Shown piece by piece: positions 1-7,519 of a stretch of 32,223 nt of DNA; the first letter of the stretch is position 1; each line of letters opens with the position of its first letter. Origin of the DNA: Bauldia sp. GTDB taxonomy: Bacteria; Pseudomonadota; Alphaproteobacteria; Rhizobiales; Kaistiaceae. The translations under genes and the position numbers were made by a program. The stretch lies in the NCBI GenBank assembly GCA_020849325.1, contig JADLGL010000028.1:1-32223 (forward strand), in the 5' to 3' direction. Under the pieces are notes generated by a model that worked only from the letters and a program-made list of their open reading frames with translations, had not been told where the DNA came from and ran no database searches.

Positions 1-76
1 AGGCGAGGTAGCGCTCCTCGAGCGCCGCCTTGAGATCGATACGCTCGACGCCGTCCGGAATCAGCTCGGTTCCCAT
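1..76 (-). CDS. parC: DNA topoisomerase IV subunit A, N-terminal fragment (runs off window)
   Basis: Only the first 25 codons are in the window. They read M-G-T-E-L-I-P-D-G-V-E-R-I-D-L-K-A-A-L-E-E-R-Y-L-A, matching the conserved beginning of alphaproteobacterial ParC (an ELIP segment, then DLK-ALEERYLAYA). ParC is the breaking and rejoining subunit of topoisomerase IV, which decatenates daughter chromosomes. The ATG at 76 is preceded on the minus strand by a weak GGGAAC. In related Rhizobiales, recO commonly lies directly before parC; here about 2.8 kb separates them. The call rests on a short stretch but also on gene order. Confidence 0.8.
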   Translation of the reverse strand, partial: MGTELIPDGVERIDLKAALEERYLA

Positions 77-181
77 TTGTTCCCATTATCGGCCGGGCCG
101 GCGGCCGGCAAGGAAGCGAAGGTCGTGGGTCCCCCGCGCCCCCCAGCTCGCTGCTGGGGCTAGTACCGACTATCGCGAGGG

Positions 182-370
182 GTCGAGGTCTGGTTCTCCA
201 TCCTGGCCGCAAAATCGCTCCGCGGCGCATCGTCCGTCTCCGTGCCCCAGCTCATCGCCCACATGGACGCCTTCATCACCGCCTGCAACGCAACGGCCCG
301 ACCCTTCGTCTGGACCCAAGCCAAGGTCAACCAGCGCCGCTTCAAAGGCCGCCGTATCAGCCCGGTATGA
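182..370 (+). pseudogene. IS630-family transposase, C-terminal remnant
   Basis: This frame reads V-E-V-W-F-S-I-L-A-A-K-S-L-R-G-A, then a segment with HMDAFITACNATARPFVWTQAKV, and ends at a TGA. The VE-W-FSIL motif, the ID-FI--YN helix and PFVWT are hallmarks of the C-terminus of IS630-type DDE transposases. The last catalytic glutamate lies just before VEVWFS in that family and is not preserved here. A stop at 161-163 and no start codon show that the rest has been lost. No terminal inverted repeats were recognised. It marks an old insertion between parC and lemA. Confidence 0.75.
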
Positions 371-380
371 TTCCAGGTAT

Positions 381-935
381 TTAGAACGAGACCCGCGGCG
401 GTCGACGCGCTGCTTCTAGTTCCTCACCGGTGAGGGCGTGAAACTCGGTCGCGGAAAAGCCGAGGGCCTTTGCGAACACCGCGGCCGGGACCTGCTCGCA
501 CGCGGCGTTGTATTCGCCAACGGTCCGATTGAAGAACCGTCTCGCGGCCGCAATCTTGTTCTCGACGTCTGTCAGCTCCGACTGAAGGCGCAGGAAGGAT
601 TCACTGGCTCTGAGTTCGGGGTAGGCCTCTGCGAGGCCGATCACCCGGTGCACCGCGCCCGTCAACTCGGACTCGATTCCATTCCGGTCGGCGGACCCCA
701 CAGCCGCCACGGCCGCACGCCGCGCGGTTACGACCGCCTCAAGGGTTTCGCGCTCATGGCGCGCGTACCCCCTGACGGTCTCGATAAGATTCGGGATGAG
801 ATCGTGGCGCTGGCTGTACTGCACCGTGATGTCGGCGTCAGCGCGGCGGCAGGCCAGCCGCAGACTGACCAGACGATTATAGACGAAGACCACGTAGCCC
901 AATACCAACACTGCAACAACGATGGCCAGCGCCAT
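381..935 (-). CDS. lemA: LemA family protein
   Basis: This is a 184-residue protein with one N-terminal membrane segment (about residues 3-18), then the LemA core: YNRLVSLR, an SQRHDLIPNLIETVRGYA segment (about 40-58), and long amphipathic helices. Another typical LemA feature is the FNRTVGEYN segment near residue 137. The fold is a four-helix bundle on the periplasmic side. Biochemical function is uncertain, but LemA genes often sit beside HtpX-like M48 proteases. Here the M48 gene is divergent, 122 bases away. The ATG at 935 has an AGGGGA ribosome site six bases upstream. The gene and its partner look less GC-rich than the housekeeping operon nearby, suggesting acquisition. Confidence 0.9.
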   Translation of the reverse strand: MALAIVVAVLVLGYVVFVYNRLVSLRLACRRADADITVQYSQRHDLIPNLIETVRGYARHERETLEAVVTARRAAVAAVGSADRNGIESELTGAVHRVIGLAEAYPELRASESFLRLQSELTDVENKIAAARRFFNRTVGEYNAACEQVPAAVFAKALGFSATEFHALTGEELEAARRPPRVSF

Positions 936-987
936 GATTGGTCCCCTATCTCAACCACGTGACAGGTTACACATTTTCTGCAATCTA

Positions 988-1041
988 TAGAAGACGTTCT
1001 TCTAGCACCGGAACATCGCTGAGTTGCGTGCCATCGCAACT
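988..1041. promoter_or_regulatory. Two inverted repeats in the lemA / M48 divergent promoter region
   Basis: The 122-base gap between the divergent genes holds two perfect palindromes. TAGAAGA-CGT-TCTTCTA spans 988-1004 and could be an operator shared by both genes. AGTTGCG and CGCAACT (1022-1028 and 1035-1041) form a 7-bp hairpin with a 6-base loop immediately before the GAGGGGG ribosome site of the M48 gene, so it could influence translation. No regulator is encoded nearby. Functional roles are inference. Confidence 0.4.
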
Positions 1042-1057
1042 TTGAGGGGGCTTCGGC

Positions 1058-2599
1058 ATGCCGCGATCAGTCGGCCTTCAGACGCATATCTGGAACAACA
1101 ACCTCAGATCGTGGATGACCATCGCCGCGTTCCCGTTCGTCCTTCCCGTGGTCTTCTTCGTTGTTGCCGTCCTGCTTCTGTCGGTTTTCGGTGCGCCGGA
1201 GCCGCTAAGCACCGCCCTGGGCGGAGCGGCCGCACTTCTGCTCCTCGGCCTCATTCTTCTCGTCACCTGGGTGCCGATCGCGTATATCAATTGTCGCCGT
1301 ATCCTAGATTGGGCAAGTGGCGCGGAGCCAGTCTCGCGCCAGTCCTCACCGGACTTGTGGAACCTGCTGGAAGTTCTTTCGATCGGTGCGGGGCTGACCA
1401 TGCCCGCAGTCCGACTGATCAGGACGGATGCGATGAACGCCTACGCGTCCGGGATGCGCGAGGACAGTTTCACCGTCACCGTCACGGAAGGACTTCTTCG
1501 AGCGCTCAGCCGTGCCGAATTGGAGGCGGTCCTCGCTCATGAACTCGCTCATATTCAGAACCGGGACGTCCGATTGATGACAATCAGCGCGCTGTTGGTT
1601 GGTATCATTCCGATCGTTGTCAATTTGATCTCAACGGCGCTGTGGGGGATGATCTTCGGAATATTGGCCCTCTATCGCAGTATTCTCGGGGCTATGGGGA
1701 TCCCGACGGGGTTCCTGGAGCTCACCTACCGAGGGGCTTACTACGGGGGACTCGGTGTAACTCGGGGCATTGGCCTCCTGGGCTATGGAAGCTCGGCCCT
1801 CCTCAACCTGTCACTTTCCCGCCGCCGCGAGTACGTCGCGGACGCGGGCGCGGTCGCCCTGACCAAGAATCCCGACGCGCTGATCTCGGCGCTGCGCCGG
1901 GTCTCCGGCAACTCGGCGCTGGCGAGCGCCGTGCCGGGGATATCCCAGATGTACTTCGACTTCACTCCGAGCGGCTTCTTCGAACGCATCCTTTCGACTC
2001 ATCCGCCGATCGAGCGCCGCATCATGATGCTGGCCCGGTTTGCCGGGGGCGTCGATGTCGGTTCCTCTCTCTGGCCCGCGGAGCAACCGGGGACCGGCGT
2101 TGGCGGCGCGGGCCGCGATACCGGCTTGGCGCCGCTCCTCCTTGGCGGTGCGGCGGCACTCGTCCTTGGAATTGGGGCGTTCGCTGTCCTCAATGGAAGC
2201 TCTGCCTCAGCACCCGCCGTTTCCGTCGCGAGAGGATCGGCCCAGGCGACGACGGCAAACCAGGTAAGAGCGCCGACGGCTATTCCAGCCCAGATGCCGT
2301 CAGCGGTCCCGGCCCAGATGCCAGTGCCGCGTCCCGCGGCGGCTGTGACGCCCTCAACGTTCCCGGCGGTGGCTCAGGCCGACCTCGTCAACGGCCAGCC
2401 GCGCGTCACGCCACAATGTACAGGCGAGCGGCTGCCATTCGGCTTTGCCGACGGAAACTGGCATCCCCTCGGCGCCGCGGGCTGCCGCGTCCTCTATGAA
2501 GTCGAAGTGGGCCAGATCAGGGTCCGTTCGAACGCCAGCGAAACCAATGGCTACCGTCTGGAGTATCCATCACGGTCCGAGCCGCCGGTGCGAGGGTAA
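1058..2599 (+). CDS. M48 family membrane metalloprotease (HtpX-like) with C-terminal extension
   Basis: This 513-residue protein has hydrophobic segments at about 22-45 and 56-75, then an M48 catalytic core. HELAH is at 161-165 (zinc ligands His161 and His165, base Glu162), further hydrophobic stretches lie at about 176-205, and REYVADA supplies the third ligand, Glu258. STHPPIERRI (313-322) is the usual end of the M48 domain. A further membrane segment (about 357-380) follows, then a Pro/Ala-rich linker with a short direct repeat (PAQMPSAVPAQMP) and a small domain containing Cys454 and Cys476. M48 proteases degrade or process membrane proteins. A GAGGGGG site precedes the ATG. The reading frame stops at 2597 inside what looks like continuing coding sequence (see 2614-2880). 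Confidence 0.9.
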   Translation: MPRSVGLQTHIWNNNLRSWMTIAAFPFVLPVVFFVVAVLLLSVFGAPEPLSTALGGAAALLLLGLILLVTWVPIAYINCRRILDWASGAEPVSRQSSPDLWNLLEVLSIGAGLTMPAVRLIRTDAMNAYASGMREDSFTVTVTEGLLRALSRAELEAVLAHELAHIQNRDVRLMTISALLVGIIPIVVNLISTALWGMIFGILALYRSILGAMGIPTGFLELTYRGAYYGGLGVTRGIGLLGYGSSALLNLSLSRRREYVADAGAVALTKNPDALISALRRVSGNSALASAVPGISQMYFDFTPSGFFERILSTHPPIERRIMMLARFAGGVDVGSSLWPAEQPGTGVGGAGRDTGLAPLLLGGAAALVLGIGAFAVLNGSSASAPAVSVARGSAQATTANQVRAPTAIPAQMPSAVPAQMPVPRPAAAVTPSTFPAVAQADLVNGQPRVTPQCTGERLPFGFADGNWHPLGAAGCRVLYEVEVGQIRVRSNASETNGYRLEYPSRSEPPVRG

Positions 2600-2613
2600 G
2601 CGGGACATATGCG

Positions 2614-2880
2614 TTGTGTCCTGGTCACACCGGAACACAGTCGTTGAACTGGGACTGCACCGTGCAGGGCCAGGTATCCCCGCGTGACTTCCCGCGCGAC
2701 CCGGGGAGCGGAGCGCCGCTCGGCGGAGTGACCCAACCGGCGACTGACAAGACGGTCGCTGCGCCGGCCACGACGAATGGCTGCTGCACGCTCCAGAACC
2801 CCCTCGCCAATGCGCGCGAGATCATCGAAGACCTTCGGCGCACTCAGGAGGAGGCGCTGCGCTACTGGACCGATCGCTGA
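2614..2880 (+). pseudogene. Downstream open frame, probable frameshifted continuation of the M48 tail
   Basis: The frame one base back from the M48 frame is open from 2500 to 2880. From about 2596 it reads V-S-G-T-Y-A-L-C-P-G-H-T-G-T-Q, then an NWDCTVQG segment, a Pro/Thr-rich stretch and a final charged helix ending RRTQEEALRYWTDR. Third codon positions are GC-rich as in real genes, but there is no ATG and no convincing ribosome site; the first candidate start is TTG at 2614. Its two cysteines would complement Cys454 and Cys476 of the M48 tail. A single -1 shift near 2560-2596 would join them into one protein of about 607 residues. A separate small gene is the alternative. Confidence 0.45.
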
Positions 2881-2897
2881 CGCGCGGCGCACCAGCG

Positions 2898-3620
2898 TCA
2901 GCCGGACGCACCGATGATCGCCAGAAGCCGCTCGCGCGCTGGCGACGGCTCGATGCCGCGCGGCTCGTGAACGTGGCGATCGAAAAAATAGCCCGTCAGG
3001 GCGAAGGCGTCACGAAGGTCGTTGGCGTTCGGCGTGAGCGCACGGCGGGTCAGGAAGGCCGGCAGCGACAGGAGGCGCGCGGCGTAGGGCTCGCCGGCGC
3101 TCCGGCTCACCGCGCGGCCGGTCCGCGGCGAGACATAGGCGAGGTCGTCATTGGTCCCGGTCGCGGCGCAGGCGGCTAGGTCGAGGCCGAAGCCGAGCTC
3201 GTTGAGGACGGCGAGTTCGTAGCGGACGAGGAGTTCGCCGGCCTCGACGGGCGAATCGAGCGCATCGAGGATTGCGCCGAGGGCGTCGTAGAGCGCCGGG
3301 TGCGGGTCGCGCTCGGGCAGGAGGCGGAGGAGCGTGCCGAGCATCTGCATGCCGTAGATGCCGGTCGCCCGCGCCATCAGCGCGCTCGCCCGCTCGGCGA
3401 CGGGCTCGGCGGCGTAGTTGCCGAGGTGCTCGTCGAGCCGCGCGCGCCAGGTGACGCTGACGGTGTTGCCGGCCTGGAGCGTCGGTTGCTGCCGGCGCGA
3501 ACGCCCGCCGCGCACGAGGCCGAGATGCCGGCCGTGCCCGCGGGTCATCAGTTCGAGGATGAGGCTCGATTCCCCGTGACGGCGGGTCGCGAGGATGATC
3601 CCTTCGTCGGACCATTGCAT
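2898..3620 (-). CDS. recO: DNA repair protein RecO
   Basis: RecO loads RecA on gapped DNA with RecF/RecR. The 240-residue protein starts [19 protein letters not shown], the typical OB-fold opening, followed by [18 protein letters not shown] and the alpha-helical second half with [20 protein letters not shown]-type sequence (seen here as [20 protein letters not shown]). The cysteine-rich zinc site of some RecO proteins is reduced to one Cys ([22 protein letters not shown]), as in other alphaproteobacteria. The open frame extends further upstream, but that part is antisense-frame shadow of era; ATG 3620 matches the family start. No strong ribosome site is seen. It is the last gene of the operon, separated from era by 170 bases that carry a hairpin repeat. 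Confidence 0.92.
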   Translation of the reverse strand: MQWSDEGIILATRRHGESSLILELMTRGHGRHLGLVRGGRSRRQQPTLQAGNTVSVTWRARLDEHLGNYAAEPVAERASALMARATGIYGMQMLGTLLRLLPERDPHPALYDALGAILDALDSPVEAGELLVRYELAVLNELGFGLDLAACAATGTNDDLAYVSPRTGRAVSRSAGEPYAARLLSLPAFLTRRALTPNANDLRDAFALTGYFFDRHVHEPRGIEPSPARERLLAIIGASG

Positions 3621-3660
3621 GGTGGTTGCAGTATACGCTGAGCGCCGCATCCCCATAAGC

Positions 3661-3703
3661 CCCGTCGTTCCGGGGCCGCGAAGCGGAGAGCCGGAACGAC
3701 GGG
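3661..3703. repeat. Dispersed palindromic repeat, copy 1 (short form)
   Basis: Perfect 13-base inverted arms, CCCGTCGTTCCGG (3661-3673) and CCGGAACGACGGG (3691-3703), flank a 17-base loop rich in GGCCGCGAAGCGG. The same arms recur at 11794-11929. Repeats of this kind (an N-CGTCGTTCCGG-GC core) are scattered between genes in Rhizobiales genomes, from memory. The element lies between era and recO and, if transcribed, would form a stable hairpin within the operon message. Confidence 0.8.
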
Positions 3704-3790
3704 ATTGGTTTCCTGGGTGTCGGCCGCTCCCCGCGGAGCCCGCCCGCCGAAAAGCTCGCCCCGACAGCGCCGAACCCCGAAGCGACGCGC

Positions 3791-4720
3791 TCAGTCCTTC
3801 GGGAACTCGATGCCCATCTCGCGGTAGCGCTCGGGGTCGTCGCCCCAGTGCTCGCGGACCTTCACGAACAGGAAGAGATGGACCGGGCGGTCGGCGGCTT
3901 CGGCGATGTCGTGGCGGGCGGCCATGGAGATGGCCTTGATGGTCTGGCCGCCCTTGCCGAGGACGATCTTCCGATGCCCCTCGCGCGTGACGAAGATCGT
4001 CTGCTCGATGCGGGCGGAGCCGTCGGGGCGGTCCTCCCAGGACGTGGTTTCGACGGTGAGCGAGTACGGCAGTTCCTCGTGGAGGCGGAGGAAGAGCTTC
4101 TCGCGGGTGATCTCGGCGGCGAGGTTCCGGAGCGGAAGGTCCGAGACTTCGTCTTCCGGGTATAGCCACGGGCCGGGCGGGACCATGGCGGCGAGGCCGT
4201 CGAGGAGGTCGCCGCAGCCGTCGCCGTTGAGGGCGGAGATCATGTAGACGCGCTCGAAGCTCGCGCGCTTCGCGACCTCGTCGGCGAGTTGCAGCAGCTT
4301 CGGCCGGTCGACGGAATCGACCTTGTTGAGGACGAGGATCTTCGGCTGCCGCACATCGCCGAGGCGGTCGAGGATCGCGCCGGTCTCGGCGTCGAGGCCG
4401 CGGCCGGCGTCGATCAGGAGCGCCACGATGTCGGCATCCTTGGCGCCGCCCCAGGCGGTGTCGACCATCGCGCGGTCGAGCCGGCGGCGCGGCGCGAAAA
4501 TGCCCGGCGTATCGACGAAGACGATTTGGGACGCGCCGCGCATGGCGATGCCGCGGACGATCGAGCGCGTCGTCTGCACCTTGTGGGTGACGATCGACAC
4601 CTTCGTGCCGACGAGCTGGTTGATCAGCGTCGATTTCCCCGCGTTCGGCGCGCCGATGAGCGCGACGAAGCCGCAGCGCGTCGCCGCAGGCGCGGAGGCC
4701 GGCTGGTCGTCGGTCGTCAT
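3791..4720 (-). CDS. era: GTPase Era
   Basis: Era is a GTPase that binds the 3' end of 16S rRNA and helps 30S maturation. The 309-residue protein has G1 GAPNAGKS at 23-30, the switch region around VQTTRS, G3 DTPGI, G4 NKVD, G5 SALNGDG, and a C-terminal KH domain with [12 protein letters not shown]. The ATG at 4720 overlaps the rnc stop as ATGA and has GGAAGG upstream; an ATG five codons further upstream is possible but less well placed. Overlap implies translational coupling with rnc, a common arrangement in bacteria. Confidence 0.96.
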   Translation of the reverse strand: MTTDDQPASAPAATRCGFVALIGAPNAGKSTLINQLVGTKVSIVTHKVQTTRSIVRGIAMRGASQIVFVDTPGIFAPRRRLDRAMVDTAWGGAKDADIVALLIDAGRGLDAETGAILDRLGDVRQPKILVLNKVDSVDRPKLLQLADEVAKRASFERVYMISALNGDGCGDLLDGLAAMVPPGPWLYPEDEVSDLPLRNLAAEITREKLFLRLHEELPYSLTVETTSWEDRPDGSARIEQTIFVTREGHRKIVLGKGGQTIKAISMAARHDIAEAADRPVHLFLFVKVREHWGDDPERYREMGIEFPKD

Positions 4721-5430
4721 GGGGTCGCCTTCCACTGTCCCTCGCGGATCAGCACCTCGCGCGCCGCGGCCTGCTCGGCCTCGCGCTTCGACGTGCCCTC
4801 CCCGCGGCCCGGCTCATGGCCGGCGAGCGTCACGCTGACCACGAAGCGCGGCGCATGATGCGGGCCGCTCCGTTCGACAACGGCATAAAAGGGCGGCGCG
4901 AGGCCGCGGCCCTGCATCCATTCCTGCAGCGCCGATTTCGCGTCGCGGAGCGGGCCGCTGAGGTTCTGCATCCGCGGGCTCCAGTACCGCTCGATCAGCT
5001 GTCGCGCGGGCTCGAGGCCGCCGTCGAGATAGATGGCGCCGATCACCGCCTCGCAGACGTCGCCAAGGATCGTCGCCTTCATGCGCCCGCCGGACCGCGC
5101 CTCCCCCTCGCCGAGGAGCAGGGCTTCGCCGATGCCGAGCTCCTGGGCGATCTCGGCGCACGTCTCGTTGCGGACGAGCGCGTTGAGGCGCCGGGCCAGC
5201 TCGCCTTCCGCGGCGCGCGGATGCGCGGCGGACAGCATGTCCGCCACGACGAGCGCCAGCACGCGGTCGCCGAGGAATTCGAGGCGCTGATAGCTGCCGT
5301 TCGGGCCGAGGCTCAGCTCGGCCGCGGCGCTGTCATGGGTAAGCGCGCGGCGAAGCAGCTCGGTCGCCGCGAACCGGTGACCGATGCGTTCCTGCAGCGC
5401 GTCGATGGCGGCGTCGGGGGCGAGGCTCAC
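4717..5430 (-). CDS. rnc: Ribonuclease III
   Basis: RNase III cleaves double-stranded RNA and processes rRNA precursors. The 237-residue protein has the signature [13 protein letters not shown] with Glu51 and Asp55, and the second catalytic pair Asp124 and Glu127 in [17 protein letters not shown] double-stranded-RNA-binding domain follows (about 163-228), beginning [14 protein letters not shown] and ending [15 protein letters not shown]. The start is a GTG at 5430 that overlaps the lepB stop as GTGA; no ATG fits before the conserved start of the domain. The 3' end overlaps era. Confidence 0.95.
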   Translation of the reverse strand: MSLAPDAAIDALQERIGHRFAATELLRRALTHDSAAAELSLGPNGSYQRLEFLGDRVLALVVADMLSAAHPRAAEGELARRLNALVRNETCAEIAQELGIGEALLLGEGEARSGGRMKATILGDVCEAVIGAIYLDGGLEPARQLIERYWSPRMQNLSGPLRDAKSALQEWMQGRGLAPPFYAVVERSGPHHAPRFVVSVTLAGHEPGRGEGTSKREAEQAAAREVLIREGQWKATP

Positions 5431-6218
5431 AAGGTCCGGAACAGGCGGTCGGTCCGGACGGTCCACGGCCAACGCCAGAACTCCCAGGCGCGCGCGCCAT
5501 CGTCGACGGAGAAGAAGATGATCTCGGCGCGGCCGATGAGATTCTCGAACGGGACGAAGCCGACGCCGCGCTGCGCGACGGGGACGCGGCTGTCGGACGA
5601 GTTGTCCCGATTGTCGCCCATCATGAAGAACTGGCCGTCCGGAACCACGAAGACGGCGGTGTTGTCGGCGGAGCTCACGCCGTTGTCGCGGATCTCGTAG
5701 CTGACGCCGTTCGGCAGCGTCTCGCGATAGTAGGTGACGGCGCGGCCGAAATTGCCCGCGCCCTCCTCCTCGCGGAGGCGCTCCATCTGGACCGGCGTCC
5801 CGTTGATGTTGAGGACGCCGTCGATCATCTGGATGCGATCGCCGGGAAGGCCGATGACGCGCTTGATGTAGTCGGTCGCATCGTCGTAGGGCCACTTGAA
5901 GACGACGATGTCGCCCCGCTCCGGCTCGGCTTCCCAGATGCGGCCGTCGTCGCCGCCGAGATTGGCGATGAAGCCGGGCGAGAACGGGAAGGAATAGCGG
6001 CTGTAGCCGTAGGAATACTTCGACACGAACAGGAAATCGCCGACCAGCAGGGTGTCTTCCATCGAGCCCGACGGAATGCTGAAGGGCTGGAAGAGGAAGG
6101 TCCGCACGAGGAGCGCGAGGATCAGCGCCTGGAGGACGATCTTGACCGTGTCCCAGAGGCCGCCGCTCGATTTCTCGGCTTTGGCCTTCGCCTTCGGATC
6201 CTCGTCCGCCACGGTCAT
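5427..6218 (-). CDS. lepB: Signal peptidase I
   Basis: This is a type I signal peptidase, which cleaves signal peptides of exported proteins on the periplasmic face of the inner membrane. The 263-residue protein has one N-terminal membrane segment (about 25-43), catalytic Ser52 in PSGSMEDTLLVGDF, general base Lys119 in DYIKRVIGLPGD, and the conserved box MGDNRDNSSDSR. ATG 6218 has AAGGA upstream; the frame is open further but without family similarity. It is separated from acpS by 109 bases that contain a GC-rich hairpin, and overlaps rnc by four bases. Confidence 0.96.
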   Translation of the reverse strand: MTVADEDPKAKAKAEKSSGGLWDTVKIVLQALILALLVRTFLFQPFSIPSGSMEDTLLVGDFLFVSKYSYGYSRYSFPFSPGFIANLGGDDGRIWEAEPERGDIVVFKWPYDDATDYIKRVIGLPGDRIQMIDGVLNINGTPVQMERLREEEGAGNFGRAVTYYRETLPNGVSYEIRDNGVSSADNTAVFVVPDGQFFMMGDNRDNSSDSRVPVAQRGVGFVPFENLIGRAEIIFFSVDDGARAWEFWRWPWTVRTDRLFRTL

Positions 6219-6327
6219 GTCAGGTCGATCCTTCGGGTCAAATGCGTGCGCGGCGGCGTGGCTGGTGATAGCCGCTCGCCGGAGGCGGTGCAACGCAGGC
6301 CTCCGGAAAGCGGCTGATTTGCGGCCC

Positions 6328-6729
6328 TCAGCCGATCGGGATCGCCTCGATGATCACGAACGCCTGAGCGAGGGGAAAGTCGTCGGTGATGGTGAGGTGG
6401 ATCTGCGCCCGGTGCCCTTCCGGCGTGATCGCCGCGAGCCGCTCCGCAGCGCCATTGGTGAGCGCCATCGTCGGCGCACCGGAGGGCAGGTTCACCACGC
6501 CCATGTCGCGCCAGAACACGCCGTCGCGCATGCCGGTGCCGAGCGCCTTGGCGCAGGCTTCCTTCGCGGCGAAGCGCTTCGCGTACGAGGCAGCGCGCTG
6601 GTTCCGGCGGTCCGATTTCCGCTGCTCGATGGGGGTGTAGACCCGGTCGATGAAGCGCGCGCCGTGTCGCTCGATCGTCTTCTCGATGCGGCGGATGTCG
6701 ATGAGGTCGCTGCCGATGCCGATGATCAT
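6328..6729 (-). CDS. acpS: Holo-[acyl-carrier-protein] synthase
   Basis: AcpS transfers 4'-phosphopantetheine from CoA to a serine of acyl carrier proteins. The 133-residue protein begins [19 protein letters not shown] with metal-binding Asp8, and has the second motif [14 protein letters not shown]. Length fits the family. Its ATG overlaps the pdxJ stop as ATGA (6726-6729), so the two are likely translationally coupled. It could also activate the separate carrier protein encoded at 27539, which has no phosphopantetheinyl transferase of its own nearby; that link is inference. Confidence 0.95.
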   Translation of the reverse strand: MIIGIGSDLIDIRRIEKTIERHGARFIDRVYTPIEQRKSDRRNQRAASYAKRFAAKEACAKALGTGMRDGVFWRDMGVVNLPSGAPTMALTNGAAERLAAITPEGHRAQIHLTITDDFPLAQAFVIIEAIPIG

Positions 6730-7496
6730 CGCGCGCCCGCGGCATCCGCCTCGGCGCGGGCGGCGTCCATCAGGCGGCGCATCGTCCGGATGCTCTCGTC
6801 GAGGCCGACGAAGATCGCCTCGCCGATGAGGAAATGGCCAATGTTGAGCTCGGCGATCGGCCGCATCCGCGCCACCGGTCCCACCGTGTCGTAGGCAAGG
6901 CCGTGGCCGGCGTGGATTTCGAGGCCCATGGCAGAGCCTTCGTCGGCGGCGACCGCGAGCCGCTGCCGCTCGTGCTCGAACGCCGCGGGGTCGCGCAGGA
7001 AAGCTTCGCAATAGGTGCCGGTGTGGAGCTCGACCACCGGCGCGCCGACCTCCTTCGCTGCTTCGAGCTGGCGCCGGTCCGGTTCGATGAAGAGCGAGAC
7101 GCGGATGCCGGCGTCGCGCAGTTTCGCGACGATCGGTCCGATGTTCGCCTTGCCGCCGGCGACGTCGAGGCCGCCTTCGGTGGTGCGCTCCTCGCGCCGC
7201 TCCGGGACGAGGCAGGCCGCGTGCGGCCGGTGCTTCAGGGCCACCGCCGCCATGTCCGGCGTCGCCGCCATTTCGAGGTTGAGAGGCAGCGGGATCTCGC
7301 GGCTCAGCCGCTCGATGTCGCGGTCGGAGATGTGCCGGCGATCCTCGCGGAGGTGGGCCGTGATGCCGTCGGCGCCGGCGAGCACGGCAATCTCGGCCGA
7401 GCGGACGGGATCGGGATGCGTGCCGCCGCGGGCGTTCCGGATGGTGGCGACATGATCGATGTTCACGCCGAGCCGGAGCGCAGGACGGACTCTCAT
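6726..7496 (-). CDS. pdxJ: Pyridoxine 5'-phosphate synthase
   Basis: PdxJ condenses 1-deoxyxylulose 5-phosphate with 3-amino-2-oxopropyl phosphate to give pyridoxine 5'-phosphate, the last ring-forming step of DXP-dependent vitamin B6 synthesis. The 256-residue TIM barrel has the typical [17 protein letters not shown] start, [38 protein letters not shown], and [13 protein letters not shown] with [15 protein letters not shown] near the end. AAGGGGAA precedes the ATG at 7496. It follows rsh after only 23 bases and is followed by acpS with a 4-base overlap. Confidence 0.96.
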   Translation of the reverse strand: MRVRPALRLGVNIDHVATIRNARGGTHPDPVRSAEIAVLAGADGITAHLREDRRHISDRDIERLSREIPLPLNLEMAATPDMAAVALKHRPHAACLVPERREERTTEGGLDVAGGKANIGPIVAKLRDAGIRVSLFIEPDRRQLEAAKEVGAPVVELHTGTYCEAFLRDPAAFEHERQRLAVAADEGSAMGLEIHAGHGLAYDTVGPVARMRPIAELNIGHFLIGEAIFVGLDESIRTMRRLMDAARAEADAAGAR

Positions 7497-7519
7497 GGCA
7501 GTTCCCCTTGTTCGGGCCG

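Noticed and set aside
1024-1542. A plus-strand frame overlapping the start of the M48 gene
   Set aside because: It is out of frame with the conserved protease and shows no family features.
3653-3710. The era-recO hairpin as a transcription terminator
   Set aside because: The stem has no T-run on either strand, and the same arms recur elsewhere in the window, so a dispersed repeat is the better reading.
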